Shown piece by piece: positions 1 to 11,400 of a stretch of DNA of 64,000 bases. Under the pieces are notes generated by a model, which made no database searches, was not told the DNA's origin, and saw only the letters and a list, made by a program, of their open reading frames with translations. This DNA comes from Varroa destructor (taxonomy: Eukaryota; Arthropoda; Arachnida; Mesostigmata; Varroidae). The stretch's first letter is position 1, and every line of letters starts with the position of its first letter. The DNA lies in assembly GCF_002443255.2 (NCBI RefSeq), contig NW_019211457.1, positions 45,425,775 to 45,489,774 on the forward strand, read 5' to 3'. The position numbers and the translations under genes were made by a program.

Positions 1-1783
1 ATCGGACAATGCATGTCGGCTCACGGTATTTGGGGGTCTAGCAGCGATCGGATGTTGCTGGTAGTTTGCTGGTAACAGGATTGCAGAGGTGCCGAGTTTT
101 CCATAAGCAGGTTCTTGCGGCGGGGAACCAGCGAAAAGTGACTTTTGAGGAGCAGCAAAAGAGTGCGAAGTATTAGACGCGGATGTGTAAATAGGGCTGT
201 GTAGGGAGGCCCAGGTAGAATCACAGGAAATATTGCGTATAAAGCCGTCTTGTTGAAGTTTACATTGTCATAGCTGCTGTTGTTACGGTCGCTGATCGCA
301 CGCGCCTTGATCGCGATGACGCGCGAATGCTTCCGAGCATTCGTAAGGGTTGCTGGTTTATAATGTCAAGGGCTGTTAACCCTCATCGTCAATATCGGCA
401 GGGCGTACGTTTGTTTGAAATTGACTTTCGATACATCACTTTGGAAGTGAAGTTCATGTTTAGGGAACTCTCTCGGTTAGAGTGATGTCTTAGTTGCCTA
501 TGAACAGCTGGCTTAAAATTAACGAGTAGTCTCTTAAAAAAGTTGCTAACGTGACCAGAACTTTTAAGACAAAGCACGCTTCCCCTAAAGCCAAACAGGA
601 TACTAGGATGTACAGAGGCAAATATCGGAATGGCAAAGACGCAGGCTCATGAAAGAGACAGTAACATAGCCAGCCCAATAACGTACGAGGTATGATTGTA
701 GTTTCAAGTGAACGTTATGGTAATGACCAAAGAGCGTGCTTAAGGCTACTTATTAGTTGTCCTTGCCATTGTATCACGTCGGAAGGAATTGCAGAGCATT
801 GACTATATACAGTTTTCCGTCTGATTTCCTCTCAAGCGTTTGGCAAGTCAGGCGGAGATGGAGATTTGACTTAACACGCCACCAAACAAAGTTATCGACA
901 AACTCCTATAACGCGTCAGTATGTGAAGTTACCTGGCAAATCGACCAACAAAAGTTGTTATTACGAGAACGTCGACAAAGGCTGGCAAAGGAGAAGTTTC
1001 GAAAAAAGAACGAAGCTAACTGAGATACATACATTACCGTGCAATTCGTTATCACACGCGGATGCAGAGGCGTAAAAGCAATAATACAAAGTAACAAAGG
1101 TTGATATGATACAACTGATTCGAATGTACCGGTTTATTTGAGCTAGATGGAACTCTCCGCGAGTGCGCGCATAACCTGTGGCTCCGATCGGCATCGTTTT
1201 GAGAGATGTCATGAATTATCTTCTTGTCCTGGTATAAGGTACCCTTAGCCGACTAGACACATAAAATGGGAAAAACGAAATGTCTTGGTTTGGGTCTATT
1301 TTTTACTTCGTCCTATAAGCGTGAATATAGACCACCTTCGATTATGTTGCGTAACGTCCAAAATAGAAACACGAGTCCGTGAATTTACCAAGAAAAAATT
1401 GTGCCTTTCATGAGTGTTTAACGGGAGGAGCCGTCCACATTAACCAGCTTGAATCAAAATTATCGTAGAGCGTACTTGATTGATTATTATAGTATAGGAC
1501 GAGTCTTGTGGACGCCCAGCTTGACTTATAGAAGCTTTGGCAAGGTTTAATTCCCACTAATGTATAATCTTTTTTGTATAACCCTTTCAATGTGTTTAAC
1601 GATTCTGCTGTTGTTGTTGCCGCTATCGCTATCGATACCGTTACCACCCTATCTTTATTGCTAAAAAAAGTTATATGTACGTTAAAAAGTCGCATGTTTG
1701 AGTTAGACTGACACAGTCACCACACCTCGTATGTCCGTTTCCCCGCTAGTTGTACGGATTTAAATAAAGACACTGTTTGTTTC
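1..1783. other. Non-coding flank, no gene seen
   Basis: I recognise no gene here on either strand. Open frames are short and resemble no family I know. One frame ending at about 1020 finishes in a charged stretch rich in Arg, Lys and Glu, but it lacks an ATG start and has no supporting splice context. The composition is AT-leaning and shifts sharply to GC-rich just after 1783, where a pyrimidine-rich tract ending in TTTCAG resembles a splice acceptor. Confidence 0.5.
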
Positions 1784-3015
1784 AGCGGACCACCTTCACC
1801 GCTTTAATACTTTCCTTATTGCTGCTTCCATCGGAGTTTGAACTTTGGCGCCTTTTCCTGAACAACCACCCAGGCAACACTGACGAACGCTGTCAATCGC
1901 TGCCGGCTCCCCACTTACCAAAACAGGACGCTCACGGCGAGACTCCGTTTGCGCCTATTCCCCGTGCCAGAGCGTGTGAGCGGGAGGGTGCCCACCAGCG
2001 CGGCTGTTCGCGCAGCAGCTGCTGCCGCCTCCGCCACCGCCGTTGCGGGCCTCTGCCTTCGGCTAAAGCCTCAGCTTCTTGTGTCTTCAGCTGTCTGCGT
2101 GTGCCGATGATCCGGCGCCGGTGGCGCGACGGTCCGGATGGCCAGTCAGTGTGATGGGAGTGAGCGCATACAGTTCGCGCAGCCAACACAAAGCCGCGGC
2201 CCGTAGCGGCAGCAGCGGCAGCGGCTGCAGCCAGTGAGCCAGTCTCTACCAATTGGAAAGCAGTGGACCCGTCGTCTAGATGTCTCCCGTTTCGCTTTCG
2301 CTCGGAGTGCCCCCATCGGTTCGTGCAGCTTGTTCCCGGCCGATCCGGAACAGCGCACTAAGACACAGGTTTCAGTGGACTGCACAACGGACGCGGAGTA
2401 TACCTATACATGAGTAGCAACGATACGACTACAACAGTGGACAGAGAGTTGGGATTTGACAAACCAGTTTCCGCGGGCAGACGAGCCACATAAGTCGAAG
2501 GATCGGAACGACGAACGCAACAAAACAAGCACGTCTGTTGTGGCGTTTCTATTCTGGCTGCACGGAGAAGCCGCGGCAACAACTTCGTCGCGCTGCTGCT
2601 GTTGTCGTTCCGCGATTCAGGGTATACGGCGACGTAGGTGACTTGTTGATGGGAAGGGGCAGATGCCGATTGAGCTCGTTGCCGCTCGCCAAGGTTGGGC
2701 TGAAGTCTAGACCGTACAGCCTGCGGCCCCCTTCCATAGTCAGCTGTCATCATCGTTTGTGACATTATACAGAGTCACCTCATATTGTCACGGAGAGTGT
2801 ACGAGCTGTACCGACGGGTCGAGGCACGGAAAACTTCGTATAGCGGTACAAGTGCTGTAGCTGACTCTGCTGTTGACCTCTGAAGAGATCAGCATTAGCC
2901 GGGAAGAGAAAGCGGAAAGTAAGGCGCGTCTATCAGTGTGAGTGCACCTAGCCTGAAGAACAAAGTGAGGAAGTTACGGGACGGACTTCGCTAGTCGGCG
3001 GGTGTCAACGTCAAC
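1784..3015 (+). promoter_or_regulatory. GC-rich leader/promoter region of the bHLH gene
   Basis: This block is GC- and CpG-rich compared with its flanks and leads directly into the first coding exon of the bHLH gene. It contains GCN-type triplet stretches (about 2011-2045 and 2201-2235) that create poly-Ala or poly-Ser shadow frames. A short upstream ORF of 27 codons (2410-2493) has a weak initiation context. The left edge follows a sequence resembling an acceptor (TTTGTTTCAG ending at 1783), so the block could be a second leader exon with a further non-coding exon upstream. It could equally be a plain promoter and 5' UTR. The transcription start is not resolved; an Inr-like ATCAGT lies near 2932. 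The assignment rests on position and composition only. Confidence 0.4.
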
Positions 3016-3051
3016 ATGGAAACGACCGAGAATCGCGCAGCGCATGTGGAG
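3016..3051 (+). CDS. bHLH transcription factor, coding exon 1 (N-terminus)
   Basis: This exon supplies the first 12 residues (METTENRAAHVE) of the predicted bHLH protein. The ATG sits in a good context (AACATGG) and an in-frame TAG at 2992-2994 closes the frame upstream, so this start is well supported. The exon ends in GAG followed by GTAAGC, a strong donor, in phase 0. The next recognised coding exon, at 30324, also begins in phase 0, so the two join without breaking the frame. The link rests on phase, strand and absence of a better partner. Because exon 2 itself begins with an ATG codon, a different 5' exon could also feed into it. The distance to exon 2 is 27 kb, which is large but possible in arthropod regulatory genes. 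Confidence 0.5.
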
Positions 3052-6000
3052 GTAAGCTATAAGAACATATGCATAGGCAGATTATGGTACAAGCTGAGAG
3101 ACTTCTCGATGAAATAAACATTGATGAGGCGAAGTCGGTTTTTAGCGTCGTGTAATGATGCACGTGCCTCACAAATCGGACTGATTGACCGAAGAGTACG
3201 GCGACTCACTAAACTGCGTTGCAGTGTGGTTCATAGATAAAATCGTCTTGTATTGATCAGACAACAATTCATCAATACTGATTTCTAGACGGCTCTCTTC
3301 TTGAGAGCTTGGGAACGCCTAATTTTTACGAAACCGATTAGCATCTGTATTCCGAGCTGCGTACACTGGGATGTAGTTGGACCTACCTAAGTACATCTCA
3401 GACGATAGCTACACTAGCCAATCTGAATGATTTTTGTGAACCACCCTTCGTTACATTCGATGAAGGTCTATAGAGGTCGCCCCGGGGCCCCGGTTGCCAC
3501 TTTGGAATTTCAGCGGAGATTGGCCAACAAGTTCTCATATAAGTGCATGCGGACTCAAGTTTCGTAATTACTGATAGCCAACACTCAGCGCAATGATTTA
3601 CGATGCAGCACAAGTCCCTATAGAATAAAGCAGTTGGTTCAGCAGTAACAATTACCAAGTCGTTTTTAGTATGGACTACAATTTTAGTGGACCTAATCCA
3701 AACGATTGCAAATTCTTCTAAGGCTCGATGAAGCCTGCCTGTACGGATTGTTATCTGCGAAACAAAGCGAACAGACACATGCAAGGCACAATTAGGCCTC
3801 GTCCCAGCCAGTAAAATGAACAGCTAAAACTTAGCTATGGAACGTTTTTCCAATTTTTATTCAACCGGACGCTGTAAGTGTACTGATAAAAATACAAATG
3901 CCAACATATTGAAATTGTATTTGATATAGACATTGGTCAGTGTGGGCATCTATGGTAAAACCTGCTGATTTCCGCTTGTTTATATCTACATATGTCTTCA
4001 TTAAAATGGGCAAGAATTTACATGTGCTGTTGATTCTGAAGAGAAGTTACTTCCCTCCTAATCGGCCTCCCGGTTTCGACGGCTATACATTTACGCGGCA
4101 GTGACAAAGTAACGTCTAAAACACTACCCAACCGACGAAAACTGAAAAAAACTCGTAACGGTATCTATAGCACTCTACGAAGAGCGAATAAGAATCCGTT
4201 CCATGTCTTTGTTTCTGGGATTGATGTGTTGTCCATTGTTGAGTACAAGATAAGGTATTATCGTCACACTGATTTCCTCCCCCCTGTACTACACGCTGTC
4301 CACAGCAAAAAACTTGCGTTCTATTCTATTTCACTTGAAATGTTTCTTTTATATTCATCGCAAAAAAAGGTCCTATCAGCACTCGAAGCTCCCTGGATGC
4401 CCCCGTCTTTAGCTTCGTGTAAACACTGGACAGAAGCGGTCGCGTCAAATATTAATTATTGCAGTAACTTAGCAGATATATTTTTCAAATCGCTGCACAA
4501 AGAGCTTATAATTACTCTATTACCAGGGTAGCAAATAACTTTCGAATAAACATAGCAAGACTACCTTAAATATGTATGTATAAAGGCAATTGCGTGTTTC
4601 TTTGAGTGGTCGACAATCCTACCGTTATAACCACTCGCCTATGTGACCAATTTACATGTGTTTAGATATTTGTATGTTTGCGATTGCTACTCTTTTTAAA
4701 TGAGCTGGGTAAGTTACAGGTGTACATTTTTAAGCTAAACGCAATTAGGCCGAAAAACCGTCTCTAGACACCAGCCATGGCAGTTTTTCGTTCTCTGTGC
4801 CGCCGAACAACGATGATACTTTCGGTATCCGTCAGGCTCGCTTCGGGCGATTGCATAAACAAGTGATCACTTGAGAGATTTTTGAAAAATCTGAGCGGGC
4901 CCCAGTCCGTCAAAGCGGCAGGCAGTTGCACTACCACTGTAATATCTCCGAGCTTTTAATAGATACCCATGTCCATATTTAAGGACTTCGAATTTGAGAT
5001 TTAAAGCACGCACACATATATATTACCGATATTATTCAGCACCTGCGATTTAACATAAACGTTTAGGCATTTTTTTTTGCGCCTCGTGACTATCATGATT
5101 ACAATACGAGGCTTGCGCACCATTCGGTCTAATAAACTTCACGATATTTTGTACAGTCTATATGCTGAAAGAAAAAGAGTATGCTTAAACCTCAGCCTTT
5201 CAGCCAGGTCTGGTCCTTTTGAATTGCCTCAGGCAACTCGGCCCTACCCTGTATTATTTCCCCAAAAATGTACTATATTAACTAATTGCGGCGCTTTTCA
5301 AACTGTAAAGGATAATTTTGAATCTCGTGCGTATCAAACTATAACGCCGCCGATCTGAGCGAAAGTCAAAATGAACTGAAGCCATTTTGAAGGCACGTCC
5401 ATTGCGTACAATCGTCGTGTACCATGGTGTTGTGTGTCGGTGCAATGGTTTAGTGTCCTAGGTTTAAGGCTTGTGTGTAGACACATCTGGTTTTGCGGCG
5501 GAGACGTCCAAGCCGCCCTGAACTACTTCACGATGATGGAACAATCAAAAAGCTCAGCTTCGATGTTGAACAGAACAGTTTGAGGAGCAACATTTTCCCA
5601 TAATAGGATCTCCACGTCGTCAACAGCGATGTTTCCTATAGACAGAGTTAGCAACATAGCGAAATCAGCTGTTGAAAATGAATCCAAATAAAATATAACA
5701 AATTCATACGTTGGGCTTATGTGTTAATATTTTCTACACAATTCGATAGACTGTTGATCATTCTGAGCGCTTTCTATCCAACGAATTATTGCCCGAAGCA
5801 GGCAGCCAAACACTGCAGGACAGCGTATTTGCTTGTTGGGTGTAACGTTACTATGTGCTATGTCTACTAGTTTCGTAGTCATGTGGGTCAAATATGCATG
5901 TTCGGGAAGGGCAAGTTGACGTCCTAACCGGAGACTATATGGGTTTCAGTCGATCTACTCGTGTACTAATGAGTGAATGTGTTCCGACTTCTGAGATAAA

Positions 6001-6238
6001 ACAAGATGCCTTGTCAAAGTAAGAAAGAAAACGATCAAACCGCTTACACTGTTACGGCTTTAATGGCTCCATAAGAAAATCGGCTCCGAATCGAAAAGGC
6101 GAAAATCAGGGGGCTCCCATTCGTCGCTGCCCCGACCAGCAGCACGATTATTACGTCGTGTAATTCGGTTTTCTAATTGCTTTTTCTTTAGTTCAGTACC
6201 AGAGTGTGTGCATGTACCTAACTACTGCAAGCAGATGA

Positions 6239-6258
6239 AATAATAATAATAATAATAA
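6239..6258. repeat. (TAA)n microsatellite
   Basis: Six TAA/AAT units in intron 1. Confidence 0.9.
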
Positions 6259-8216
6259 CTTACTACAATTCGTCTGTCTCCCACTAAAATTCGCCTTACC
6301 CACAAACCTAATTGATTTACCCGTTATCATTCGCTGGCCCACTTCGATAGGCGTACGTCCACCCTACGTGAGCCGTTCATCCATCTGATATTTTGGGGCA
6401 GAATGGGGCTAAGGAGGAGTAACGAGCAGGACGATGATTACGACCACGACCACAGGTGATAGCAACTCCCCTAGCGGCAAATACGCGCACCATCACATTT
6501 CGCGTCGATAGCCGCCGCCAATCGCAGCTGTCGCGGTAGCGATCGCGCGGCGGTCTCCTCTTTCCCAAATCTGCCCTCTCCTCTCTGGTCTGGTCGCTCC
6601 TGTGTTCGGCGCACCAGCCGTGAGCACCGGTCCTTCATGGCACACCAGTGGGAGCGAAGCACCCACAACCGGCGCTACAGGCAAGACGACGGCCGCAAGT
6701 CATTTCCTTTCCGCGGTCAATACGAGCGGATGGGAGCCGTCGTAGCAAGCGAGCAGCATCACAGCCATCATTGCTACCCCTACTTATCGTACGAGAGGGA
6801 TCGAACAGTGGCGCTGTCTTCGTGCTTGTGACTGGGCATCAACAGCATCACAGTAGAAGGAGCGGGCGCTGCTCAAAGTACCTGTAAGGGCAGCAGCTGC
6901 CGGCTCGGCTCGTCGTAGCTGCAGCGAGGACGAACTGTTCGCTCGCAGTCACGAACAGCGCGTATGTTCGTTGTTCTTTCGTGGCGGCGCTCCATTGCGA
7001 GCGAACCGCAGTGAGCGAGTACGGAAACGCAGAAACGACATCCGTAGTCGTCGTCGTCTTTAGACCACAAGCGGCTCAGTGCCTGTGTCTGTGCACAAAA
7101 TCGGCTAAATCAACGCGAACGCTAGCAAACGGTACAATTGCTTCTTGGTGCTTGCTTTTTCTATCCACCACCAACTGTTAATTGATCTCAAAATCGAGGC
7201 GATGCTGTCGATGACTGAAATCTGACGAAGACAGCAGTCTGGCAGCCGTGTTGTATTGCGATGTACACAGCGAAGTGTTCCGGTACTCATGTTGAAAGCT
7301 GTTAAAATATCTATATAGATGTAACAGCTCTTGCAGCTGAGAACAACCTGAATTAGTGCATTAGCAACCTATCCAGGAGTGTTGGCCCCATTCCAGCAAA
7401 CGGAGCCGGTGCATAGTGGACGGTAGAATCAATCGGTGCCCACCTTAACGCCATATCGAGGAGTATTGTCTAGCGTGAAGTGAACGGTGAGGGAACGTGT
7501 GTTAAGTTTATCTTTAAGAAATAGATAAGACTCAAATTAATCTGTAACACACGTAGTAATTTCGATCCTAACTCGTTGGTGCGATCATCGAAAAGGTCAT
7601 TGGTGTCATTTACGTGTATTCTGTGTTACGGACCTGGTATTACTCTCGCCAGTACCCTCTGTGCGCCTAAACTTACCAGCGATACGCATGTCTAACAGAA
7701 GGATCAGCACTAGACAATAAATGTAAGCATGTATTTCGAGCTGAATAAATCTATAGCATACGCAGGTATACGCGTCCGATCAGTTGTATCCGCTATCCAA
7801 TGACTGGCATATATCCACGCGGGCAACAAACTGGAAAAGCCAAACTGCCGTCACGGTTCCTTATTTGCTATTTTTTCATTAGCAAATATACTTGCATATA
7901 ATAAAAAAAAATTATGCATATATACAAAATTTGTCAGATGTGTCTATCCCTTGACGTAAACATGATTCTGTCTATGAAACATCTTGCAACCTACCCAGCG
8001 GCAAGCCTTTGTTGACCATCACACATTAGTGGAGATCCATCAACAAAATTACAACCAGCCATGGAGGTGGTAGGTGACAATCGAAAAAACTAACGCAACG
8101 CCAATAAGAAACCTGTCGACGTAGCTTACTAGAAGACTTTTGGGGATTGACTACTGCTTCTTCTTCTTGTGAAATAGACGTAGCCAGTGTCTGCCAATCT
8201 GACTGTGTATTTGTGT

Positions 8217-8236
8217 GGGGAGGGGTGGGGGGGGGG
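8217..8236 (+). repeat. G-rich tract with G-quadruplex potential
   Basis: Runs of G4, G4 and G10 separated by single A and T bases fit a G-quadruplex motif on the + strand. Two further G runs lie at 8406-8410 and 8413-8418. Confidence 0.8.
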
Positions 8237-8457
8237 TGTCTGTAGCAAAGAAATGGTTCGGGCGAAAAGACGACATTTGTAGCACACCATAGTGAGCAGA
8301 TGGCTTGAAGAAGTTCGGCCCTTGCATCTGTCTGTAGCTATAAGTTGTTGTAGTTCAATGGAGAGCTGGTTAAATATGCACTAGGTAGAAGGTAAGAGGC
8401 TATAAGGGGGAAGGGGGGTGCTAGTAGTGGTCGAACTGGTCGCGGTGGTATGACACG

Positions 8458-8478
8458 CCCCCCCCCCCCCCCCTCCCC
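8458..8478. repeat. Poly-C tract (C16 plus C4)
   Basis: Sixteen consecutive C residues (8458-8473) are followed by T and four more C. It closes a 260-bp cluster of G- and C-tracts starting at 8217. Confidence 0.95.
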
Positions 8479-11400
8479 GGCGGCGCTGAGACGACGGAGC
8501 CTGGGCGTATCTTTAGAGTTGGCGTCTACCTGTCACAGTGCACAAGTTGCTTTCTCTCCTTTAGGCGAAGCAACTGACAATAGATTGAAAGGAACGCTTA
8601 ACTCGCCTTGTGGTTTTCTTTCTCAGGCAAATTCAGTATAGAAAAGCAAACTGGCTTTATATAAGGAACACGGAAGCGTTTGTTTGCGTTCAACTAAAAG
8701 AACTTTCGCAAAAAACATTTAAATACAAATCAGCTGAGTATAGTCTGCTCCACGAATGTTTGTTATTCTTTTTGTCGAACCCAGTTCGATGTAGAGTTAG
8801 AAAAACGAATCCTGAGGATCACCAACTGGAACTTGGCTGAGATAATCACGAGCATTCTGTTAACAAGCAGTCCCCCACCAAAAAGATACAGCTCAACAGA
8901 ACTAGACCAAAATCCTAATAAATAACGGGAAACAGACAAGCACAATCGACCAAAGACAACGAGTGTGAACAGCTATAATGTGTCGTGATTACAGTCGAAA
9001 GTCGCCAAGGACTGTCTGTTTTTTTGTCGTCCGCCACAAAAACACGCACAGCTATACATACAGTATATCGCCATTATACCATGTCACTACAGATGCCTCA
9101 GTAATCTGATGCTTGTCAGAGCTGGTTGCCTGCCTACGTACCTAGGTGTTGTCTAGCGAGACAGGCAACGAAAGTTCGACTAGCCACAACCAGAAAGCCA
9201 CCGATTAGTTTTTGTTTGGGAGTTGCCTGTCTATTTATTGGATAGAGCAGAATCGCAGACGAACACTCCCTCTTACGGTATTATCACGAAACGTAGCGGC
9301 TGCTTATCTAAAGACGTTGTATGCGCCTTCCTCTATGCACATGTTTAAGGTAGTCAGCCAACAGCAGGGGGTTCTGCGGAATGATAGAATGATGAAACGA
9401 CGTTTCCCAATAGTTGGATTCAAATGTGCATATGCTCTAGCTGGCCCAGAATATCTAATATTGCCTCATTGACCCTTAGGGGTGCCGCGGCCCAATGCCA
9501 CATACGTGGCATCAAGGCATTAAGAATATCAATGGGACGAGCAGGGCGTACGCCTATTACTATCTACGTATTGTAGTAGAACAGCCGATAAATGCATAGT
9601 ACAAATTGAGCCAAGAGGCCAAAACGGGCTTTGGACAAAACCCATGTATCTCGTTGTGTTTTTTGCATGCTGCAGCTGCTGTCCGAGTTAGCAGCTATTT
9701 GTCGTCGTGGGCACAGGGCAGATTTCAACCTGGTGCCAATGGAGGGCTTCGCCCATATCGAAGTAACGTTTTTTATTCTTTGCCTCGAATTGTTTGGCCA
9801 GCGTCACGTATCTACGACGATGGTATTGTTATATCGGTGGACGCAGTAAGGCAGTGGTTAAGGGCGTAGCAGGAAAAACGAGGAAGAAGCTTGCTTACCT
9901 GCACGGCTGCTAACTTCTATTGCGACCAAAAAGGATTCGACCGTTTTGACTATTCTCTGCTTTTGTTCATTGCTTTGCTCAAGCGATGCCGTCTTTGTTA
10001 TTCTTGTGGTTGTCGTCGATTTAGGCTAGCCTTTCTCGAACCGAAACGTCGTGCCAAAAGTAACTTACTACCTATTATTATACTATTTATCAAATCAGAC
10101 GAGGAAAGAGGACCATTACAAATCTGTCGACTGAACGTTCATGACAAGGCTCCCTCGTGCACGGCGGCGTATGTGATCTCTGTCAACTGTTAAACTCTGT
10201 GCAGAACTTTAGCTACGATCTCAGTACATGCAGAGCCTAACTACATTGGCTGGCCGGTCTGTAGACGCATTCTGAAATCTAGTTGACTATACTTACCGCA
10301 AATCGAAATCTGAGCAGGGCACCGTGTTCTCGATTTCTCATGGACTGCATAGCTACAAAGCATTACAATCAACATTTATAGCTATATACCGACCCGTTAG
10401 CGATCTGCAAACATAACGATTTATGCCGAGTACGGGAAAGCTACTCCGCAAATGTAAGACTGCCTGTCAGACGTGTCAACACATCGAACTAATACGAAAC
10501 TCCTCATGGTAACTAGGGTTACCTTGAAACTGCACAGAAGAAGCTTAACATCCACAAAGACAGATCGAAAATTATCGAATTTTTTTGGTTCACAGTTGAG
10601 AGTGAAGCTCTATTAGCGGTGTGCAAAATGCTCATTTCGATAATAGTAATAGTAACAGCAACTCAGCGACTAAATTGCGAACGTGTTCAGCGACTAAATT
10701 CAGAACGGACCGGCTAAATAAGAAGCAACCTGCATATAAAAGACATGCGACTGCTGTTTAGAGAAAAAAAAAGGTCAAATAATGCGTTATCTATTTAAAT
10801 ATTTGACGCACTCGAACACCATTCATTCTGTAGAACGGCAGTATAAACCCACTACTTGCTCTATTTATAATATAATAGTTTAGGAGAGTAACGATTATAT
10901 TTTGTCTCATGCCTGTCTTCAGCGACACATCTTCTGTGCGGACTATAACAATTGCCCGGCCCTGCAAGCGGTCATACCACGTCTCCGTGTCCTGTTGGCC
11001 TATAGCTTATTGTATATAGCCATACTCTATCTGTTATATTTGTTTTGCTTTGAAAATTATGGCCTAAACCGAAATGTATAAATGAAACGATCGCCAACGG
11101 TGAATTATGTCGAGACCACCATCGTAACCGTACTCCCGCCATAACTCACATAACGAACAACGAGCACGCACAAACATTTGTATGGGTCCAGCCTTCACAT
11201 GAAAACAATTGAATAAGTGTCTGCGCAGCTGCCCTTTTGACTCAGGAAGCTGCTATAACCTCTATGGCACACGAGGACATCGAGGATGTTTGACTATGTC
11301 CGTATACTGATTGAGCTTCAGTTGCCGAGTAACCTATTAAAGCTCTGAACAGTCATCGGTCCCCAGATATGTATGTATACTATGTCATTTCATCCTTATA

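Noticed and set aside
1932..2252. A - strand frame with a poly-Ala run
   Set aside because: It arises from GCN triplet runs in the GC-rich leader of the + strand gene and has no other protein-like features.
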